DNA from: Methylomicrobium sp.
Lineage (GTDB): Bacteria; Pseudomonadota; Gammaproteobacteria; Methylococcales; Methylomonadaceae
Assembly (NCBI GenBank): GCA_018333785.1
Contig: JAGXSU010000059.1
Location: 38,430-102,429, forward strand
Reading direction: 5' to 3'
DNA: 64,000 nucleotides
Below are positions 19,489 to 29,488 of this stretch, piece after piece; positions within the stretch are counted from its first letter, which is position 1; each line of letters opens with the position of its first letter. The notes beneath the pieces were generated by a model. That model was not told where the DNA came from and did not search any database. It was given only the letters and a program-made list of their open reading frames with translations. The position numbers were made by a program, and so were the translations under genes.

Positions 19489-19551
19489 CCCACAGACCGG
19501 ATGCAGCGATCAGGCATCCGGGATTCCAATTCCGCGCGGCTGAATGTGCGG

Positions 19552-20181
19552 CTAGCCAGTTTCCAAACGGCTTTTCTGAAACACCAGCAGCCGGTTGTTA
19601 GCGGGCATCGCATGATCTTCGACAAGAATCAATCCCGCGTTTTGCGCTTCGGCCGCAACCGCCTCGAAATCACGGATGCCGCTTAATAAATCCCGCGCTT
19701 TAAGAGACTGGTCAAAAAATTCATTGCTGACACTGGTGTATTGTCCGTTATAGTTAAAAGGCCCGTAAATACAGACTGTTGCATCCTTTGCCAACAAGGA
19801 TTTCAAGCGAGCAAACAATACCGTCACTTCCTGCCAAGACATGATATGCAATGTATTGGCGGTAAACAACGCCTCAATACGGCTACATGGCCAGACCAAG
19901 TCATTCACATCCAGCGACACCGGTGGCTTGAGATTACTCAAGCCGGCATCACTTATCCATTGCTCGATACCCGGCAAATACTCCGCTCTGTCAGCAGGCT
20001 GCCAGATCACATGCGGCAGATGACCGGCAAAATGGCATGCATGCTGACCTGTCCCACTGCCAATTTCCCATACGGTTACCGGCTTTACGAATATCTGTCG
20101 CAATACGTGCAAAATGGGTTCTTTGTTATTCTCACAGGCCTGAGAGAAAGGTTTAGGCTGATTCAAACGCAAATGCTCCAA
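19552..20181 (-). CDS. DUF938 family SAM-dependent methyltransferase
   Basis: A 209-residue Rossmann-fold protein with SAM motif I in VWEIGSGTGQHACHFA (about residues 37-52). It also has the DUF938-typical KPFSQACENNKEPILHVL near the N-terminus and YGPFNYNGQYTSVSNEFFD near 139-157. Substrate is unknown for the family. No ATG precedes the conserved region: the frame begins at a TTG (20181) after an in-frame TAA, so a TTG start is likely. Only about 50 bases separate it from the divergent DUF482-like gene. Confidence 0.85.
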   Translation of the reverse strand: MEHLRLNQPKPFSQACENNKEPILHVLRQIFVKPVTVWEIGSGTGQHACHFAGHLPHVIWQPADRAEYLPGIEQWISDAGLSNLKPPVSLDVNDLVWPCSRIEALFTANTLHIMSWQEVTVLFARLKSLLAKDATVCIYGPFNYNGQYTSVSNEFFDQSLKARDLLSGIRDFEAVAAEAQNAGLILVEDHAMPANNRLLVFQKSRLETG

Positions 20182-20229
20182 AAAGTGATAATCTCTAACT
20201 TACTCCGATTTAACCCGTCAGTTTTAAAG

Positions 20230-21363
20230 ATGATTGTAAAACAGCTCGCTAGCCTCAGTGAAATCGATAAAGACCCGTGGAACAGCCTGACCGGTTTCAC
20301 TTACCCGTTTCTGCGTCACGAATTTCTGAACGCATTGGAACAATCCGGTGCCGTCTGCGCGCAAACCGGCTGGGAAGCTAAACACCTGCTGGTCTATGAA
20401 AATAATGAACTGATCGCATTGATGCCGCTATACCTTAAACATCACTCACAAGGCGAGTATGTGTTCGACCATCAGTGGGCTCAGGCTTATCAGCACCAAG
20501 GCCAGGCCTACTATCCCAAATGGCTGACCGCGGTTCCTTATTCACCTTGCCAGGGTCCCCGAATCATTATTCAGAACACAGTCAACCCCTCAGAGGTCCT
20601 CGCGTTACTGTTTGCTTTTATACAGGAACAGTCCGCGATACAAGGCATTTCATCCTGGCATTGTCTGTTTCCCGTCAACGAACAAGCCGAATTGCTAGAG
20701 GGAGCCGGTTTACTGCTTAGATCGGATGTGCAGTTTCATTGGCATAACCTGGGTTACCGGGATTTTGCCGATTATCTGGCGCGTTTTTCTTCCGCTAAAC
20801 GCAAGCAGGTCAAACGCGAACGGCGCCGCGTAGAAGAACAAGGCATTCACTTTCTGCACCTGCGAGGAAGCGAGATTTCCGAATCACAATGGACCGCCTT
20901 TTACCTGTTTTACCAAATGACTTATATCAAACGCGGCATGCGGCCTTATTTGCCGCTGGATTTTTTTCTAAACATTGCAGCTACAATGCCGGAGAATTTA
21001 TTACTTATCCTGGCCGTTAAAGACGAGCGCTATGTGGGTGCAGCATTAAGTCTGCACAGCGAAACGACACTTTACGGCCGTTATTGGGGATGTTATGAGG
21101 AGTTTAACAGCCTGCATTTTGAAGCGTGCTACTATCAAGGCATCGATTATTGCCTTCTCAATAAGCTGAGCCATTTTGATTCCGGTGCTCAGGGCGAACA
21201 CAAAATCGCCCGAGGTTTCGAGCCGGTTTTGACCCATTCCGCACACTGGCTGCAAAATCAGGACTTTGCGCAGGCTATCAAGCGATTTCTTGATCGCGAG
21301 CAAAAGCACATAGAACAATACCGCGATTACGCACAAACCCTGCTGCCATTCAAACAAACGTAG
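20230..21363 (+). CDS. FemAB/GNAT-like protein of the DUF482 (COG3146) family
   Basis: A 377-residue protein starting at ATG 20230 (MIVKQLASLSEIDKDPW). Upstream codons in the same frame lie opposite the DUF938 methyltransferase and are not coding. Recognisable features are DPWNSLTGFTYPFLRHEF at the N-terminus, FSSAKRKQVKRERRRVEEQG in the middle, and GRYWGCYEEFNSLHFEACYYQ plus GAQGEHKIARGFEP at the C-terminus, all typical of DUF482. The family has an acyltransferase (GNAT/FemAB-like) fold; the name peptidogalycan biosynthesis protein is historical and not proven. The TAG stop lies inside the left arm of a palindromic repeat. Confidence 0.85.
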   Translation: MIVKQLASLSEIDKDPWNSLTGFTYPFLRHEFLNALEQSGAVCAQTGWEAKHLLVYENNELIALMPLYLKHHSQGEYVFDHQWAQAYQHQGQAYYPKWLTAVPYSPCQGPRIIIQNTVNPSEVLALLFAFIQEQSAIQGISSWHCLFPVNEQAELLEGAGLLLRSDVQFHWHNLGYRDFADYLARFSSAKRKQVKRERRRVEEQGIHFLHLRGSEISESQWTAFYLFYQMTYIKRGMRPYLPLDFFLNIAATMPENLLLILAVKDERYVGAALSLHSETTLYGRYWGCYEEFNSLHFEACYYQGIDYCLLNKLSHFDSGAQGEHKIARGFEPVLTHSAHWLQNQDFAQAIKRFLDREQKHIEQYRDYAQTLLPFKQT

Positions 21364-21436
21364 CCTGGATTGAGCAAAGCGGAACCGGTGAGACCAACAT
21401 TGTAGTCGCACCCGTATTACGCTGCGCTGCATGCGG
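21360..21436. repeat. Palindromic intergenic repeat
   Basis: Inverted ends GTAGCCTGG (from 21360) and GCGGGCTAC (to 21436), with related internal halves such as AGCAAAGCGGAACC and TTACGCTGCGCTGC. This looks like a decayed copy of the paired palindromic repeats frequent between gammaproteobacterial genes. The convergent DUF482-like and ybiT genes abut it, so it may also act as a two-way terminator. A diverged relative may lie at 19490-19555, after the helicase gene. Confidence 0.6.
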
Positions 21437-21452
21437 GCTACTTTTTCTTGAT

Positions 21453-23045
21453 CTAACTGATATTCTGGCTCAACAAATAATCTTCGTAATTACCACTAAA
21501 GTCGTTAATGCCGTCCGGTGTCAATTCAATGATGCGGGTCGCTAGCGATGATACGAACTCACGGTCGTGACTGACGAAAATCAGCGTACCCGGATAATTT
21601 TCCAGGGCATTGTTCAATGATTCTATCGATTCCATATCCAAATGGTTGGTCGGTTCATCCATGATCATGATATTGGGCTTTTGCAATATCAGCTTGCCGA
21701 ACAATAACCGGCCCTGCTCTCCGCCCGAAACCACTTTGACCGATTTATTGATATCATCTTGCGAGAACAGCATCCGGCCCAATGTGCCGCGTATGGTTTG
21801 ATCATCATCCGTTTCTTTACGCCATTGCCCCATCCATTCGATCAAGCTTAGATCTTCTTCAAAATCGGAGGCATGGTCCTGGGCAAAATAGCCTATATCG
21901 GCATTCTCCGACCATTTGATTTCACCGGCATCGGGTGTCAAATCGCCCACCAGTGTGCGTAACAGCGTGGACTTGCCGATACCGTTCGGCCCGATTACGG
22001 CGACACGCTCGCCGACACTGATCATTAAATTCAGGTTTTTGAATAAGGGTTCTGCGCCGTAGCCTTTGGCGAGATTGTCAACTTCCACCGCCAAACGAAA
22101 CAGTTTTTTATCCTGGTCGAAGCGGATGAACGGATTGACCCGGCTGGACGGTTTGACTTCATCCAGCTTGATTTTATCGATCAATTTAGCCCTTGAAGTA
22201 GCCTGCTTGGCTTTGGAGGCATTCGCCGAAAAACGGCTGACGAACGTTTGCAATTCAGCAATCTGGGCTTTTTTCTTGGCATTTTCCGACAACAAGCGAT
22301 CGCGCACTTGCGTAACAGCGGTCATGTATTCGTCGTAATTACCCGGATAAACTCTCAGCTCGCCGTAATCCATATCCGCCATGTGGGTGCAGATACTGTT
22401 CAAGAAATGCCGGTCATGCGAGATGATAATCATCGTGCTGTTACGCTGGCTCAACACACCTTCCAGCCAGCGGATCGTGTTGATATCCAGGTTATTGGTC
22501 GGTTCGTCCAGCAGCAAAATATCAGGATCGGCGAACAAGGCTTGAGCCAGCAGCACGCGCAACTTCCAACCCGGTGCAACGGCACTCATCAAGCCATAGT
22601 GTTGCTCAATCGGGATATCGAGACCCAACAGCAAATCACCGGCTCGGGATTCGGCGGTATAACCGTCCATTTCACCGTATTGCACTTCCAGCTCGGCAAC
22701 GTGCATGCCCTCTTCTTCAGTCATTTCCGGCAAACCGTAAATACGATCACGTTCCAGTTTGATCCGCCACAAGTCTTTGTGGCCCATGATGACGGTATCG
22801 ATAACGGTATAGTTTTCAAAAGCAAACTGATCCTGGCGCAGGTTCCCGATACGCTCGTTTGGCGACGTACTGACATTGCCCTGTGTCGGATCGAGATCGC
22901 CGCTCAGGATTTTCATGAAGGTGGATTTGCCGCATCCGTTAGCGCCGATCAGGCCGTAGCGGTTGCCTTCGCCGAATTTGACGGAAATATTTTCGAACAG
23001 GGGTTTAGCCCCGAATTGCATGGTGATATTGGCAGTAGAAATCAA
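21453..23045 (-). CDS. ybiT: ABC-F family ATPase (YbiT-type)
   Basis: A 530-residue soluble protein with two ABC domains and no membrane segment. The first module has Walker [13 protein letters not shown] and the second [12 protein letters not shown]. Walker B motifs are [13 protein letters not shown] and [12 protein letters not shown], and the linker carries an ABC-F-type arm ([17 protein letters not shown] onward). The opening [20 protein letters not shown] and [20 protein letters not shown] match YbiT closely. ABC-F proteins act on the ribosome E site to relieve stalling. No in-frame ATG precedes the conserved start, so translation probably begins at TTG 23045. Confidence 0.93.
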   Translation of the reverse strand: MISTANITMQFGAKPLFENISVKFGEGNRYGLIGANGCGKSTFMKILSGDLDPTQGNVSTSPNERIGNLRQDQFAFENYTVIDTVIMGHKDLWRIKLERDRIYGLPEMTEEEGMHVAELEVQYGEMDGYTAESRAGDLLLGLDIPIEQHYGLMSAVAPGWKLRVLLAQALFADPDILLLDEPTNNLDINTIRWLEGVLSQRNSTMIIISHDRHFLNSICTHMADMDYGELRVYPGNYDEYMTAVTQVRDRLLSENAKKKAQIAELQTFVSRFSANASKAKQATSRAKLIDKIKLDEVKPSSRVNPFIRFDQDKKLFRLAVEVDNLAKGYGAEPLFKNLNLMISVGERVAVIGPNGIGKSTLLRTLVGDLTPDAGEIKWSENADIGYFAQDHASDFEEDLSLIEWMGQWRKETDDDQTIRGTLGRMLFSQDDINKSVKVVSGGEQGRLLFGKLILQKPNIMIMDEPTNHLDMESIESLNNALENYPGTLIFVSHDREFVSSLATRIIELTPDGINDFSGNYEDYLLSQNIS

Positions 23046-23752
23046 GGTGTTGTATCCGAAATGAGGTCGATAAAGTGGTGATGAAGAAAAAAGATGGGCT
23101 CAACAGCGAAGCTTGTCAATTGCATGATTGCGCCGACTTATGGCTTCGTACGAAGGATCAAGTCGCAAGCAATTTTTCAGCTGGCTATGTTACCATTTTC
23201 AAGCCTTTTAAAGTAGTCCAAAGTAATGAGCATCCAGGGTAAACGCATTAAAATAATTAATAGATCAATAGGTTATCTGGTTGCTTAGAACCCATAGTCA
23301 ATTTGGTTTAACTGGTGGCACCCCTCCCTGGGTCCCGTTAGGCCGCGCCGAGCACTGGCGATTTTGCCGAGAATAGCCCGTTAGGGGAGCGGCAGGGATG
23401 CCCCTCGTTTTCGGAGGGCTAGGGATAGCCCTTCCGAAAACCCTCGGCAAAATCGTCAGCGCGCAGGTTGCAGCGGCCTACGGGTGTCTTTTCTTTTGGA
23501 TACTTTTCTTTGGACAAGCAAAGAAAAAGTATCGCGGCTGTCGGTCCGCGAACCGACTCCACATAAGCGTCGCGATAGCGACACAAAGCCTTTTTTTAGG
23601 TTTCAAATAAACCGAATCTTATAGTTAATCCGCAAAAAGGAATATTTTAACTATTTTATTTTCTATAGTGTTTTAATGCGTTTGCCCTGAATGAATCGGG
23701 TAACAAGACTCAAAATAACGGCTGTCAGCCTTGCTGAAAGGCGGTTAAATCG
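23046..23752. other. Long intergenic region holding a complex palindromic repeat
   Basis: About 700 bases between ybiT and the YgjP-like gene. The central part is a series of stem-loops (described at 23350-23590). A 70-codon plus-strand frame at 23398-23610 is only a passage through these hairpins. The rest is AT-rich without recognised features. Confidence 0.6.
23350..23590. repeat. Multi-stem palindromic repeat element
   Basis: Four nested or consecutive inverted repeats are visible. GATTTTGCCGAG (23360-23371) pairs perfectly with 23443-23454. Inside it, GTTTTCGGAGGGCTA (23407-23421) pairs with 23426-23441 with one bulge. ATACTTTTCTTTG (23500-23512) pairs with 23519-23532. GTCGGT/ACCGAC (23540-23557) and GTCGC/GCGAC (23569-23582) form two more. 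The composition differs sharply from flanking DNA. No protein is encoded; it may be a non-autonomous mobile element or a structured RNA. Confidence 0.75.
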
Positions 23753-24313
23753 TTAATAAAGCGTGCCGGATAACTCGACATGCGTCAAATAAAGACGGGT
23801 ATCAAATTCCAGCTGATGATAATCCGGCTCCATGTGCACGCACAGCTGGTAAAACGCCTTGTTATGGTCTTTTTCACGCAAATGAGCCAGTTCGTGGACC
23901 ACAATCATTCTGAGAAACTCAACCGGCATTTTTTTAAAGACAGTCGCCACCCGGATTTCATTCTTGGCTTTAAGCCGTGAACCTTGAACGCGCGATATCT
24001 GGGTATGCAGGCCCAATGCATCATTCAGCACGCTAATTTTATCGTCGTAAACCACTTTGCTCAGCGGCGACGACATTCTGAGACGTTCATTTTTAAGGCC
24101 CATGACATACTGATACAAGGTCTTGTCGGTCCTGATTTCATGCGCTGCCGGATAGCGTTTTAAAATTTGCTCACCCAATTGATCGGCATTGATCAATGAC
24201 TTGACCCGTTCAATAACCGGCTCCGGATAGCCGCCCAGGTAACTTAGCGATTTCATAGGTTGCTCATTTATTGTCGTTGGCATTGCAGCCGCTTTCCGAA
24301 GGATCACTGCCAA
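23753..24313 (-). CDS. YgjP-like (DUF45/M48-type) metallopeptidase-domain protein
   Basis: A 186-residue protein whose C-terminal half carries the zinc motif VVHELAHLREKDHNKAFYQL, an HExxH (here HELAH) plus a downstream His as in SprT/YgjP-type gluzincins. The preceding KNEIRVATVFKKMP matches the strand before the metal helix in DUF45 proteins. Substrate is unknown. The frame begins at 24313, but in-frame ATGs at 24283 (MPTTINEQ) and 24256 (MKSLSYLG) are equally possible since none has a clear ribosome binding site. It is divergent from umuDC. Confidence 0.8.
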   Translation of the reverse strand: MAVILRKAAAMPTTINEQPMKSLSYLGGYPEPVIERVKSLINADQLGEQILKRYPAAHEIRTDKTLYQYVMGLKNERLRMSSPLSKVVYDDKISVLNDALGLHTQISRVQGSRLKAKNEIRVATVFKKMPVEFLRMIVVHELAHLREKDHNKAFYQLCVHMEPDYHQLEFDTRLYLTHVELSGTLY

Positions 24314-24501
24314 AAGCGGATGGCGATAGGGGATTACCAGCAGTAGCCTACCGGAATGATCTCCGAGATTCTAATATTCCTGCTCTCATGGATAACCTTC
24401 CATTAAATTTAGTTGGGTACACCCTAAGTGTTATGGCGAAAAAGATAGAATCAGTGATAGTATGTCATTTTGATAAGTGTACATAATTAAAGCGGCTCAT
24501 C

Positions 24502-25101
24502 ATGACTCTTCCCTCTCACAAAGATGCACGCGGCGGTGCCAGATCCGGCGCAGGCCGTAAAAAAGGCTCGTCGGTTTACGGTGAAACGACACAGGCGATC
24601 CGGGTACCGGAAAGCATGATTCCTGAATTGAAAAACCTGCTGCAGCAGCGTCAACAGCAAAATCAGCAAACCCGGGTTTCATTCGAAACTTTCCGGCCTG
24701 ACAGAGACGCACCCAAGACAGCCTTACCTTTATTCAGCGGCAAAGTGGCGGCCGGTTTTCCCTCTCCGGCCGACGATTATATTGAAAAAACGCTGGATCT
24801 CAATGAATTGCTGGTGCAAAGACCGGCGGCGACTTTTTTCGTGCGTGCGGAAGGCGAATCAATGCTCGGTGCGGGCATTCATCCCAACGATATTCTGGTC
24901 GTAGACCGATCGCTGGAACCTGTCACCGGTAAAATCATTATTTGCGCACTGAACGGCGAATTGACGGTAAAACGTTTAAAAAGCGAACGTGACGTCATCG
25001 TGCTGGGGGCCGAGAACCCGGCTTATCCCGATATTGTCGTTCAGGACGGAATGGATATGGTCATCTGGGGGGTGGTCACCAACGTGATTCATTCGGTCTA
25101 A
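24502..25101 (+). CDS. umuD: UmuD-type translesion polymerase accessory protease, N-terminally extended
   Basis: A 199-residue S24-family protein. Self-cleavage would occur at Ala84-Gly85 in [11 protein letters not shown]; the catalytic serine is Ser120 in [11 protein letters not shown] and the lysine Lys157 in ELTVKRLK. After RecA-stimulated cleavage, UmuD' joins UmuC to form DNA polymerase V. About 65 residues precede the conserved part, whereas E. coli UmuD has only about 20. This extension ([20 protein letters not shown], then [16 protein letters not shown]) resembles a short ribbon-helix-helix-like DNA-binding start. It precedes umuC by 5 bases. No canonical LexA box was seen upstream. 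Confidence 0.93.
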   Translation: MTLPSHKDARGGARSGAGRKKGSSVYGETTQAIRVPESMIPELKNLLQQRQQQNQQTRVSFETFRPDRDAPKTALPLFSGKVAAGFPSPADDYIEKTLDLNELLVQRPAATFFVRAEGESMLGAGIHPNDILVVDRSLEPVTGKIIICALNGELTVKRLKSERDVIVLGAENPAYPDIVVQDGMDMVIWGVVTNVIHSV

Positions 25102-25106
25102 CGGTT

Positions 25107-26396
25107 ATGCCAGCTCAGACACGCATCGCTTTAGTGGATTGCAATAACTTCTATGTCAGTTGCGAACGCGTATTCAGACCCGACTTGTCCATCAAACCGG
25201 TTGCCGTACTGAGCAACAACGACGGCTGCATTGTCGCCAGAAGCCCTGAAGTCAAAGCGCTTGGCATAAAAATGGGCACCCCTGTCTATCAGATCAGCCG
25301 CTTGATAAAACAACACCGCATCACGCTGTTTTCTTCCAATTACACGCTGTACGCCGATATGTCCGCCCGCGTCATGACGCTGCTGGAAAACTTCTCGCCA
25401 ACGCTGGAAGTCTACTCTATCGATGAATCGTTCCTGGATTTGACAGGCATTTGCGATAAGGACCCTCTCGCATACGGTCAGAACATCCGGCGTACCATTG
25501 TTCAAAATACCGGCATCCCGGTCTGTGTCGGTATGGGACCGACCAAAACATTGGCGAAACTTGCCAATTATGCTGCTAAAAAATGGCCGAAAACCGCAGG
25601 TGTCGTCGATCTCGCCGACGCTGAGCGCAGGGCAAGACTGATGCGTCAAGTGCCGGTCAATGAAATCTGGGGTATAGGCGCGCGTCTGGCCCAACGCTTG
25701 AATACACTGAACATAGTGACTGCCTGGGATTTGGCTAGCCAACCGGTTGACCGGATCCAAGCACAATTTAATATTGTCGTGGCACGCACGGTGATGGAAC
25801 TGAACGGCATAGCCTGTTTGATGATTGATGAGGTTGTTGCGGACAAACAGCAAATTGTTTGCTCGCGCAGTTTTAAAAGGCGCCTGACCGAAGAAGATGA
25901 ACTGGCCGAAGCATTGGCAGAATTCTGCAGCCGCGCCGCAGAAAAACTCAGAAATCAGCAGTCTGTAACAGGATCGATCAGCGTGTTTATCCGCACCAAT
26001 CCGCATAACGCCCAGGAACCCTATTACCAGCGTTCGGCCAGCATGATTCTGCCGCAAGCGACACAAGACACCCGGCTCATTATCCGTGCCGGCAAACAGC
26101 TATTGAGAGCGCTCTTCAAGGCCGGTTACCGCTATCAAAAATGCGGCGTACAATTGTCGGACATCCGTCCTGCAACCCAGCCGAGGCAGGACGATTTATT
26201 TTTATATGACGATAGAAACCGCACGAACAATGCTGCCGTCCTGATGGACACTGTCGACCAGATCAACCGCCGCTTTCATAAAGCCATCACCGTTGCAGCG
26301 ACGGGCCTGGGACAGCGCTGGCAGGTCAGTATCAACAACAAATCCAGCCGGTACACCACCGAATGGAGCGAGTTGGCCAAAGTCAAATGCTGTTAG
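25107..26396 (+). CDS. umuC: DNA polymerase V catalytic subunit (Y family)
   Basis: A 429-residue Y-family polymerase for error-prone bypass of DNA lesions. The first catalytic Asp is in [17 protein letters not shown] (about residue 10), [12 protein letters not shown] supplies the second acidic pair (about 103-106), and [20 protein letters not shown] is the palm/fingers signature. [15 protein letters not shown] is the helix-hairpin-helix thumb, and the C-terminal [11 protein letters not shown] region is the UmuC-specific DUF4113 segment. It is complete and coupled to umuD. Regulation by the SOS response is expected from the family but the operator was not identified. Confidence 0.96.
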   Translation: MPAQTRIALVDCNNFYVSCERVFRPDLSIKPVAVLSNNDGCIVARSPEVKALGIKMGTPVYQISRLIKQHRITLFSSNYTLYADMSARVMTLLENFSPTLEVYSIDESFLDLTGICDKDPLAYGQNIRRTIVQNTGIPVCVGMGPTKTLAKLANYAAKKWPKTAGVVDLADAERRARLMRQVPVNEIWGIGARLAQRLNTLNIVTAWDLASQPVDRIQAQFNIVVARTVMELNGIACLMIDEVVADKQQIVCSRSFKRRLTEEDELAEALAEFCSRAAEKLRNQQSVTGSISVFIRTNPHNAQEPYYQRSASMILPQATQDTRLIIRAGKQLLRALFKAGYRYQKCGVQLSDIRPATQPRQDDLFLYDDRNRTNNAAVLMDTVDQINRRFHKAITVAATGLGQRWQVSINNKSSRYTTEWSELAKVKCC

Positions 26397-26403
26397 CAGA
26401 CGG

Positions 26404-27783
26404 TTAGCATTCAATCAAATTAACCGCCAAACCGCCGCGTGAAGTTTCCTTGTATTTCGTCTTCATATCCGCACCGGTCTCGCGCATGGTTTTGATCACT
26501 TTGTCCAGCGACACAAAATGCGTGCCGTCGCCGCGTAAAGCAATGCGCGCGGCATTAATCGCTTTGACCGAACCCATGGCGTTGCGCTCGATACAGGGCA
26601 CTTGAACCAAACCGCCGACGGGATCGCAGGTCAAACCCAGATTATGTTCCATGCCGATCTCGGCGGCATTTTCAACCTGTTCGGGCGTTCCCCCCAATAC
26701 TTCGGCCAACGCGCCGGCAGCCATTGAACAAGCAACACCGACCTCGCCCTGACAACCGACTTCAGCGCCGGAAATCGATGCATTTTCCTTATATAAAATA
26801 CCGATGGCGGCAGCGGTTAATAAAAACCGGATAACGCCTTCTTCACTGGCACCTTCGCAGAATTTCCAGTAATAATGCAACACCGAGGGAATGATGCCCG
26901 CTGCACCATTGGTCGGCGCGGTCACGACCCGGCCGCCCGCAGCATTTTCTTCGCTGACCGCCAAGGCAAAAAGGTTAACCCAGTCCAGCGTACCGACAGG
27001 AACTCCCGACGTCTCATGAGGAATCTGATGCGTCATCTGCTGATAAAGATGCGCTGCCCGGCGTTTGACTTTCATGCCTCCGGGCAAAACGCCTTCGGCA
27101 TGCATGCCTCGTTCGACACAAGCCTGCATGACCTGCCAGATGGCCAGCAAATGGCTTCTGATTTCTTTCTCACTCAACCATGCTTTTTCATTTTCCCACA
27201 TCAGCTGACTGATGGATTTTTTATGCCGGGCACACAGTTTAAGCAGCGCATCGGCAGATTTAAACGGATAAGGCAGGCAGGTATCATCATCGACCAAGCG
27301 GTCACTGGCGGCATTTTCACCGGTGACGACGAAGCCGCCGCCAACCGAATAATAATCCTTTTGCAAAAGTTCGTTACCTACAGCATCGATTGCCGAAAAG
27401 CGCATACCGTTGGAATGGAAAGGCAGTAGCTTTCGATGAAAAACCAGTTGCGCTTTTTCATTGAACGAAATCAACCGGCGCTTGAGTAAATTAAGTCGGC
27501 AGGTATGCCGTATCTCTTCGAGTCTTCCGGGAATAATCGATGGATCGATCAAATCCGGGGACTCTCCTTCCAGCCCCATCATGACGGCTTTGTCCGTACC
27601 GTGGCCTTTACCGGTCGCTCCCAATGAGCCATAAAGCGCAATCTGTATGGTCTCAACCTGTTCGATAAGGCCGGACTCTTCTAGTTTTCGCGCAAATTGC
27701 AACGCCGCCCGCATAGGCCCCACCGTATGTGAACTGGAGGGGCCAATTCCGATTTTAAACATATCAAATACGCTGATTGCCAT
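26404..27783 (-). CDS. sdaA: L-serine ammonia-lyase (single-chain, iron-sulfur)
   Basis: A 459-residue L-serine dehydratase that deaminates serine to pyruvate. ATG 27783 gives the family start [20 protein letters not shown]; the extra upstream codons to 27834 are not conserved. The N-terminal beta domain (to about 150) is followed by the catalytic alpha domain with [32 protein letters not shown] and [20 protein letters not shown], which carry the cysteines for the [4Fe-4S] cluster. The C-terminal [17 protein letters not shown] ends in the conserved cysteine that caps the cluster in this family. It is convergent with umuC with only 7 bases between stops. Confidence 0.96.
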   Translation of the reverse strand: MAISVFDMFKIGIGPSSSHTVGPMRAALQFARKLEESGLIEQVETIQIALYGSLGATGKGHGTDKAVMMGLEGESPDLIDPSIIPGRLEEIRHTCRLNLLKRRLISFNEKAQLVFHRKLLPFHSNGMRFSAIDAVGNELLQKDYYSVGGGFVVTGENAASDRLVDDDTCLPYPFKSADALLKLCARHKKSISQLMWENEKAWLSEKEIRSHLLAIWQVMQACVERGMHAEGVLPGGMKVKRRAAHLYQQMTHQIPHETSGVPVGTLDWVNLFALAVSEENAAGGRVVTAPTNGAAGIIPSVLHYYWKFCEGASEEGVIRFLLTAAAIGILYKENASISGAEVGCQGEVGVACSMAAGALAEVLGGTPEQVENAAEIGMEHNLGLTCDPVGGLVQVPCIERNAMGSVKAINAARIALRGDGTHFVSLDKVIKTMRETGADMKTKYKETSRGGLAVNLIEC

Positions 27784-28280
27784 GATTAGCCTTAAGTGTG
27801 ATGCAACAAAACTTGAAATTAAACAATAGACCAATTTCGTCAGTCAGTGTTTTACATAAACCAGGGTAGAGCAAGCAAAAATTAAACCAGCCAGAGTGTG
27901 ACCACTTATTCCAGACTGGTAATGACGATCAGAACAAGCGATTTCAGTCTCGCGCATTAACATATACCGTCTGTTTAGTGATCAGATAAAAACACCCATG
28001 TTCATTTTTAGTTCACAGGGTAAGTACTCTCTTGCTTTAAATTGCAGGCGCAGGTGAGCATACACCCCAATTGAACACCCACACAGAGGCCTAATCCTAT
28101 AGAATGCATTATCATGGTGCGTTAATTTTGACCATCGCCGACATTTGGCCGAAATCCGGTCATTTTACTGGTCTATTGAAAAAACGAGATTCTGTGAGAA
28201 CCGCTAATCAGGCACACTGATTATGAAAGCGCATTTTTAAAACTCAGTCACGAAACATCGGGTAGCTCAAGTATTTACTA
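27784..28280. other. Intergenic region between sdaA and the phosphodiesterase gene
   Basis: About 500 bases between divergent genes. I see no RNA gene, riboswitch core, repeat or convincing promoter pair in it, only AT-rich DNA near both gene starts. Confidence 0.5.
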
Positions 28281-29042
28281 ATGAACACACTTTTTAATTG
28301 CAAAATATTCGCCCATCGCGGCGCCAACCGACAAGCACCAGAAAACACGGTGGCCGCGTTTGATCGAGCGCTGAACCATGCCATCGACGGGATAGAAACT
28401 GACGTTCAGTTAAGCCGGGACGCCATTCCCGTTCTGTTCCATGACCAATTTCTGGATAAACTCGGCCTGCCCGGCAAGCGCATCGACGATTTTGATTTCA
28501 AACAACTGCAGGCAATGCGTTTTACCCAAGCTCCGGATTATGAGGGATTGATCAGTCTGGAGGCTTTTATCCGCAAATACAGGGGACGTTGCACTCTGAA
28601 TCTTGAAGTCAAACACCAGGAAGGAGAGTCGGTCATTAGGCAACAGCAAAAAATGCAGCTAACGCTGGACATCATCGGTGAGTCGCAAGCCGACGATGTC
28701 TTTGTATCATCATTCAATCTGCAAAGCCTGGAAATTGCGTATCAGTATTCGAGGAAAACACCTCTTTTTTACATTTTGGAAGCCCCTCATACAGACCATG
28801 ATGTTGACCTTGCATTAAGCAGACAGCCTTTTCTGACCGGTTTTTGTCTACCGGTTACAGGCATCACCTCGTCGCTGGTCGAACACTTACAGGCACTTGG
28901 CAAAACGGTCGTGACCTATACCTGCAACAGCGAGGCGGAAATACAGAGGGCATTGGATCTCAACGTGGCGATGATGATCACCGACGATCCTCAACTTGCC
29001 TTGAAACTAAGATCATCAAGACAGGCGATGCTCACAGGCTAA
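28281..29042 (+). CDS. ugpQ: Glycerophosphodiester phosphodiesterase
   Basis: A 253-residue GDPD-family enzyme that hydrolyses glycerophosphodiesters to glycerol-3-phosphate and an alcohol. The catalytic residues lie in FAHRGANRQAPENT (His and Arg), GIETDVQLSRDAIPVLFHD (Glu, Asp and the second His), and LNLEVKH (metal-binding Glu). The late VVTYTCNSEAEIQRALDL and MITDDP complete the TIM barrel. No signal peptide is present, so it is probably cytoplasmic like UgpQ. It stands alone between two gaps of over 400 bases. Confidence 0.92.
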   Translation: MNTLFNCKIFAHRGANRQAPENTVAAFDRALNHAIDGIETDVQLSRDAIPVLFHDQFLDKLGLPGKRIDDFDFKQLQAMRFTQAPDYEGLISLEAFIRKYRGRCTLNLEVKHQEGESVIRQQQKMQLTLDIIGESQADDVFVSSFNLQSLEIAYQYSRKTPLFYILEAPHTDHDVDLALSRQPFLTGFCLPVTGITSSLVEHLQALGKTVVTYTCNSEAEIQRALDLNVAMMITDDPQLALKLRSSRQAMLTG

Positions 29043-29488
29043 ATACGTAGACGCAATTTATTCTGCTTTGATCAAAACCTTTCTGATAAAAAAAGCTTTC
29101 CTTGCCTTTTTCAAGAAAATAATTAAAACCGTATTTATCCACAAAATCTGTGGATAACCCTGTCTTTAAACTGTTTCAACACCTCTCAAACCCTTGTAAA
29201 CACTGAAGCTGAATTAATCTGATCATAATCTTACCGTTTTTTAAATAACCCTATTCACAGAACAAAATCGGATCTGAAGCTAGACTTGTTGTCATCGTCC
29301 AAGGCGCTTGCGAGAAGTAGTTCAACTGCTATTTTCTTAATCACTGCATAGCCGACGAAAAGCGTGAAAAACACAAAATACAATCTGTTGCAGAAGCCTT
29401 TTCAATCAACCACCGGCACCCAATAACATTGGAGGGGGCGAGCAGATGCTGAAGTTTTTAAATTGGCTATTGATTTTTCGGAGTACTA
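29043..29488. other. AT-rich intergenic region with paired DnaA boxes
   Basis: About 446 bases. Perfect inverted DnaA-box consensus 9-mers are found at 29135-29157 (listed separately). A short frame with a good ribosome binding site (29446-29577) overlaps the next gene but was not accepted as a gene. Confidence 0.6.
29135..29157. promoter_or_regulatory. Inverted pair of consensus DnaA boxes
   Basis: TTATCCACA at 29135-29143 and its exact reverse complement TGTGGATAA at 29149-29157 are separated by 5 bases. Both match the strongest DnaA-binding 9-mer. A weaker match (CTATTCACA) occurs downstream near 29251. The flanking sequence is AT-rich. Confidence 0.6.

Noticed and set aside
22248..23081. 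277-codon plus-strand open frame
   Set aside because: It lies wholly opposite ybiT, whose motifs are complete; the translation has no recognisable domain and is an antisense shadow.
23398..23610. 70-codon open frame
   Set aside because: Crosses several stem-loops of the intergenic repeat and shows no protein-like pattern.
24400..24501. LexA operator before umuD
   Set aside because: No CTGT-N8-ACAG or close variant was found; TTGATAAGTGTACATAATT is not a match.
25131..26066. 311-codon minus-strand open frame
   Set aside because: Opposite umuC with its full set of polymerase motifs; composition rich in Cys, Arg and His is typical of an antisense frame.
29043..29488. Chromosomal replication origin
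   Set aside because: DnaA boxes are present, but origin-associated genes are absent and the orientation of rpsB-tsf argues against forks starting here. Kept only as a regulatory-site finding.
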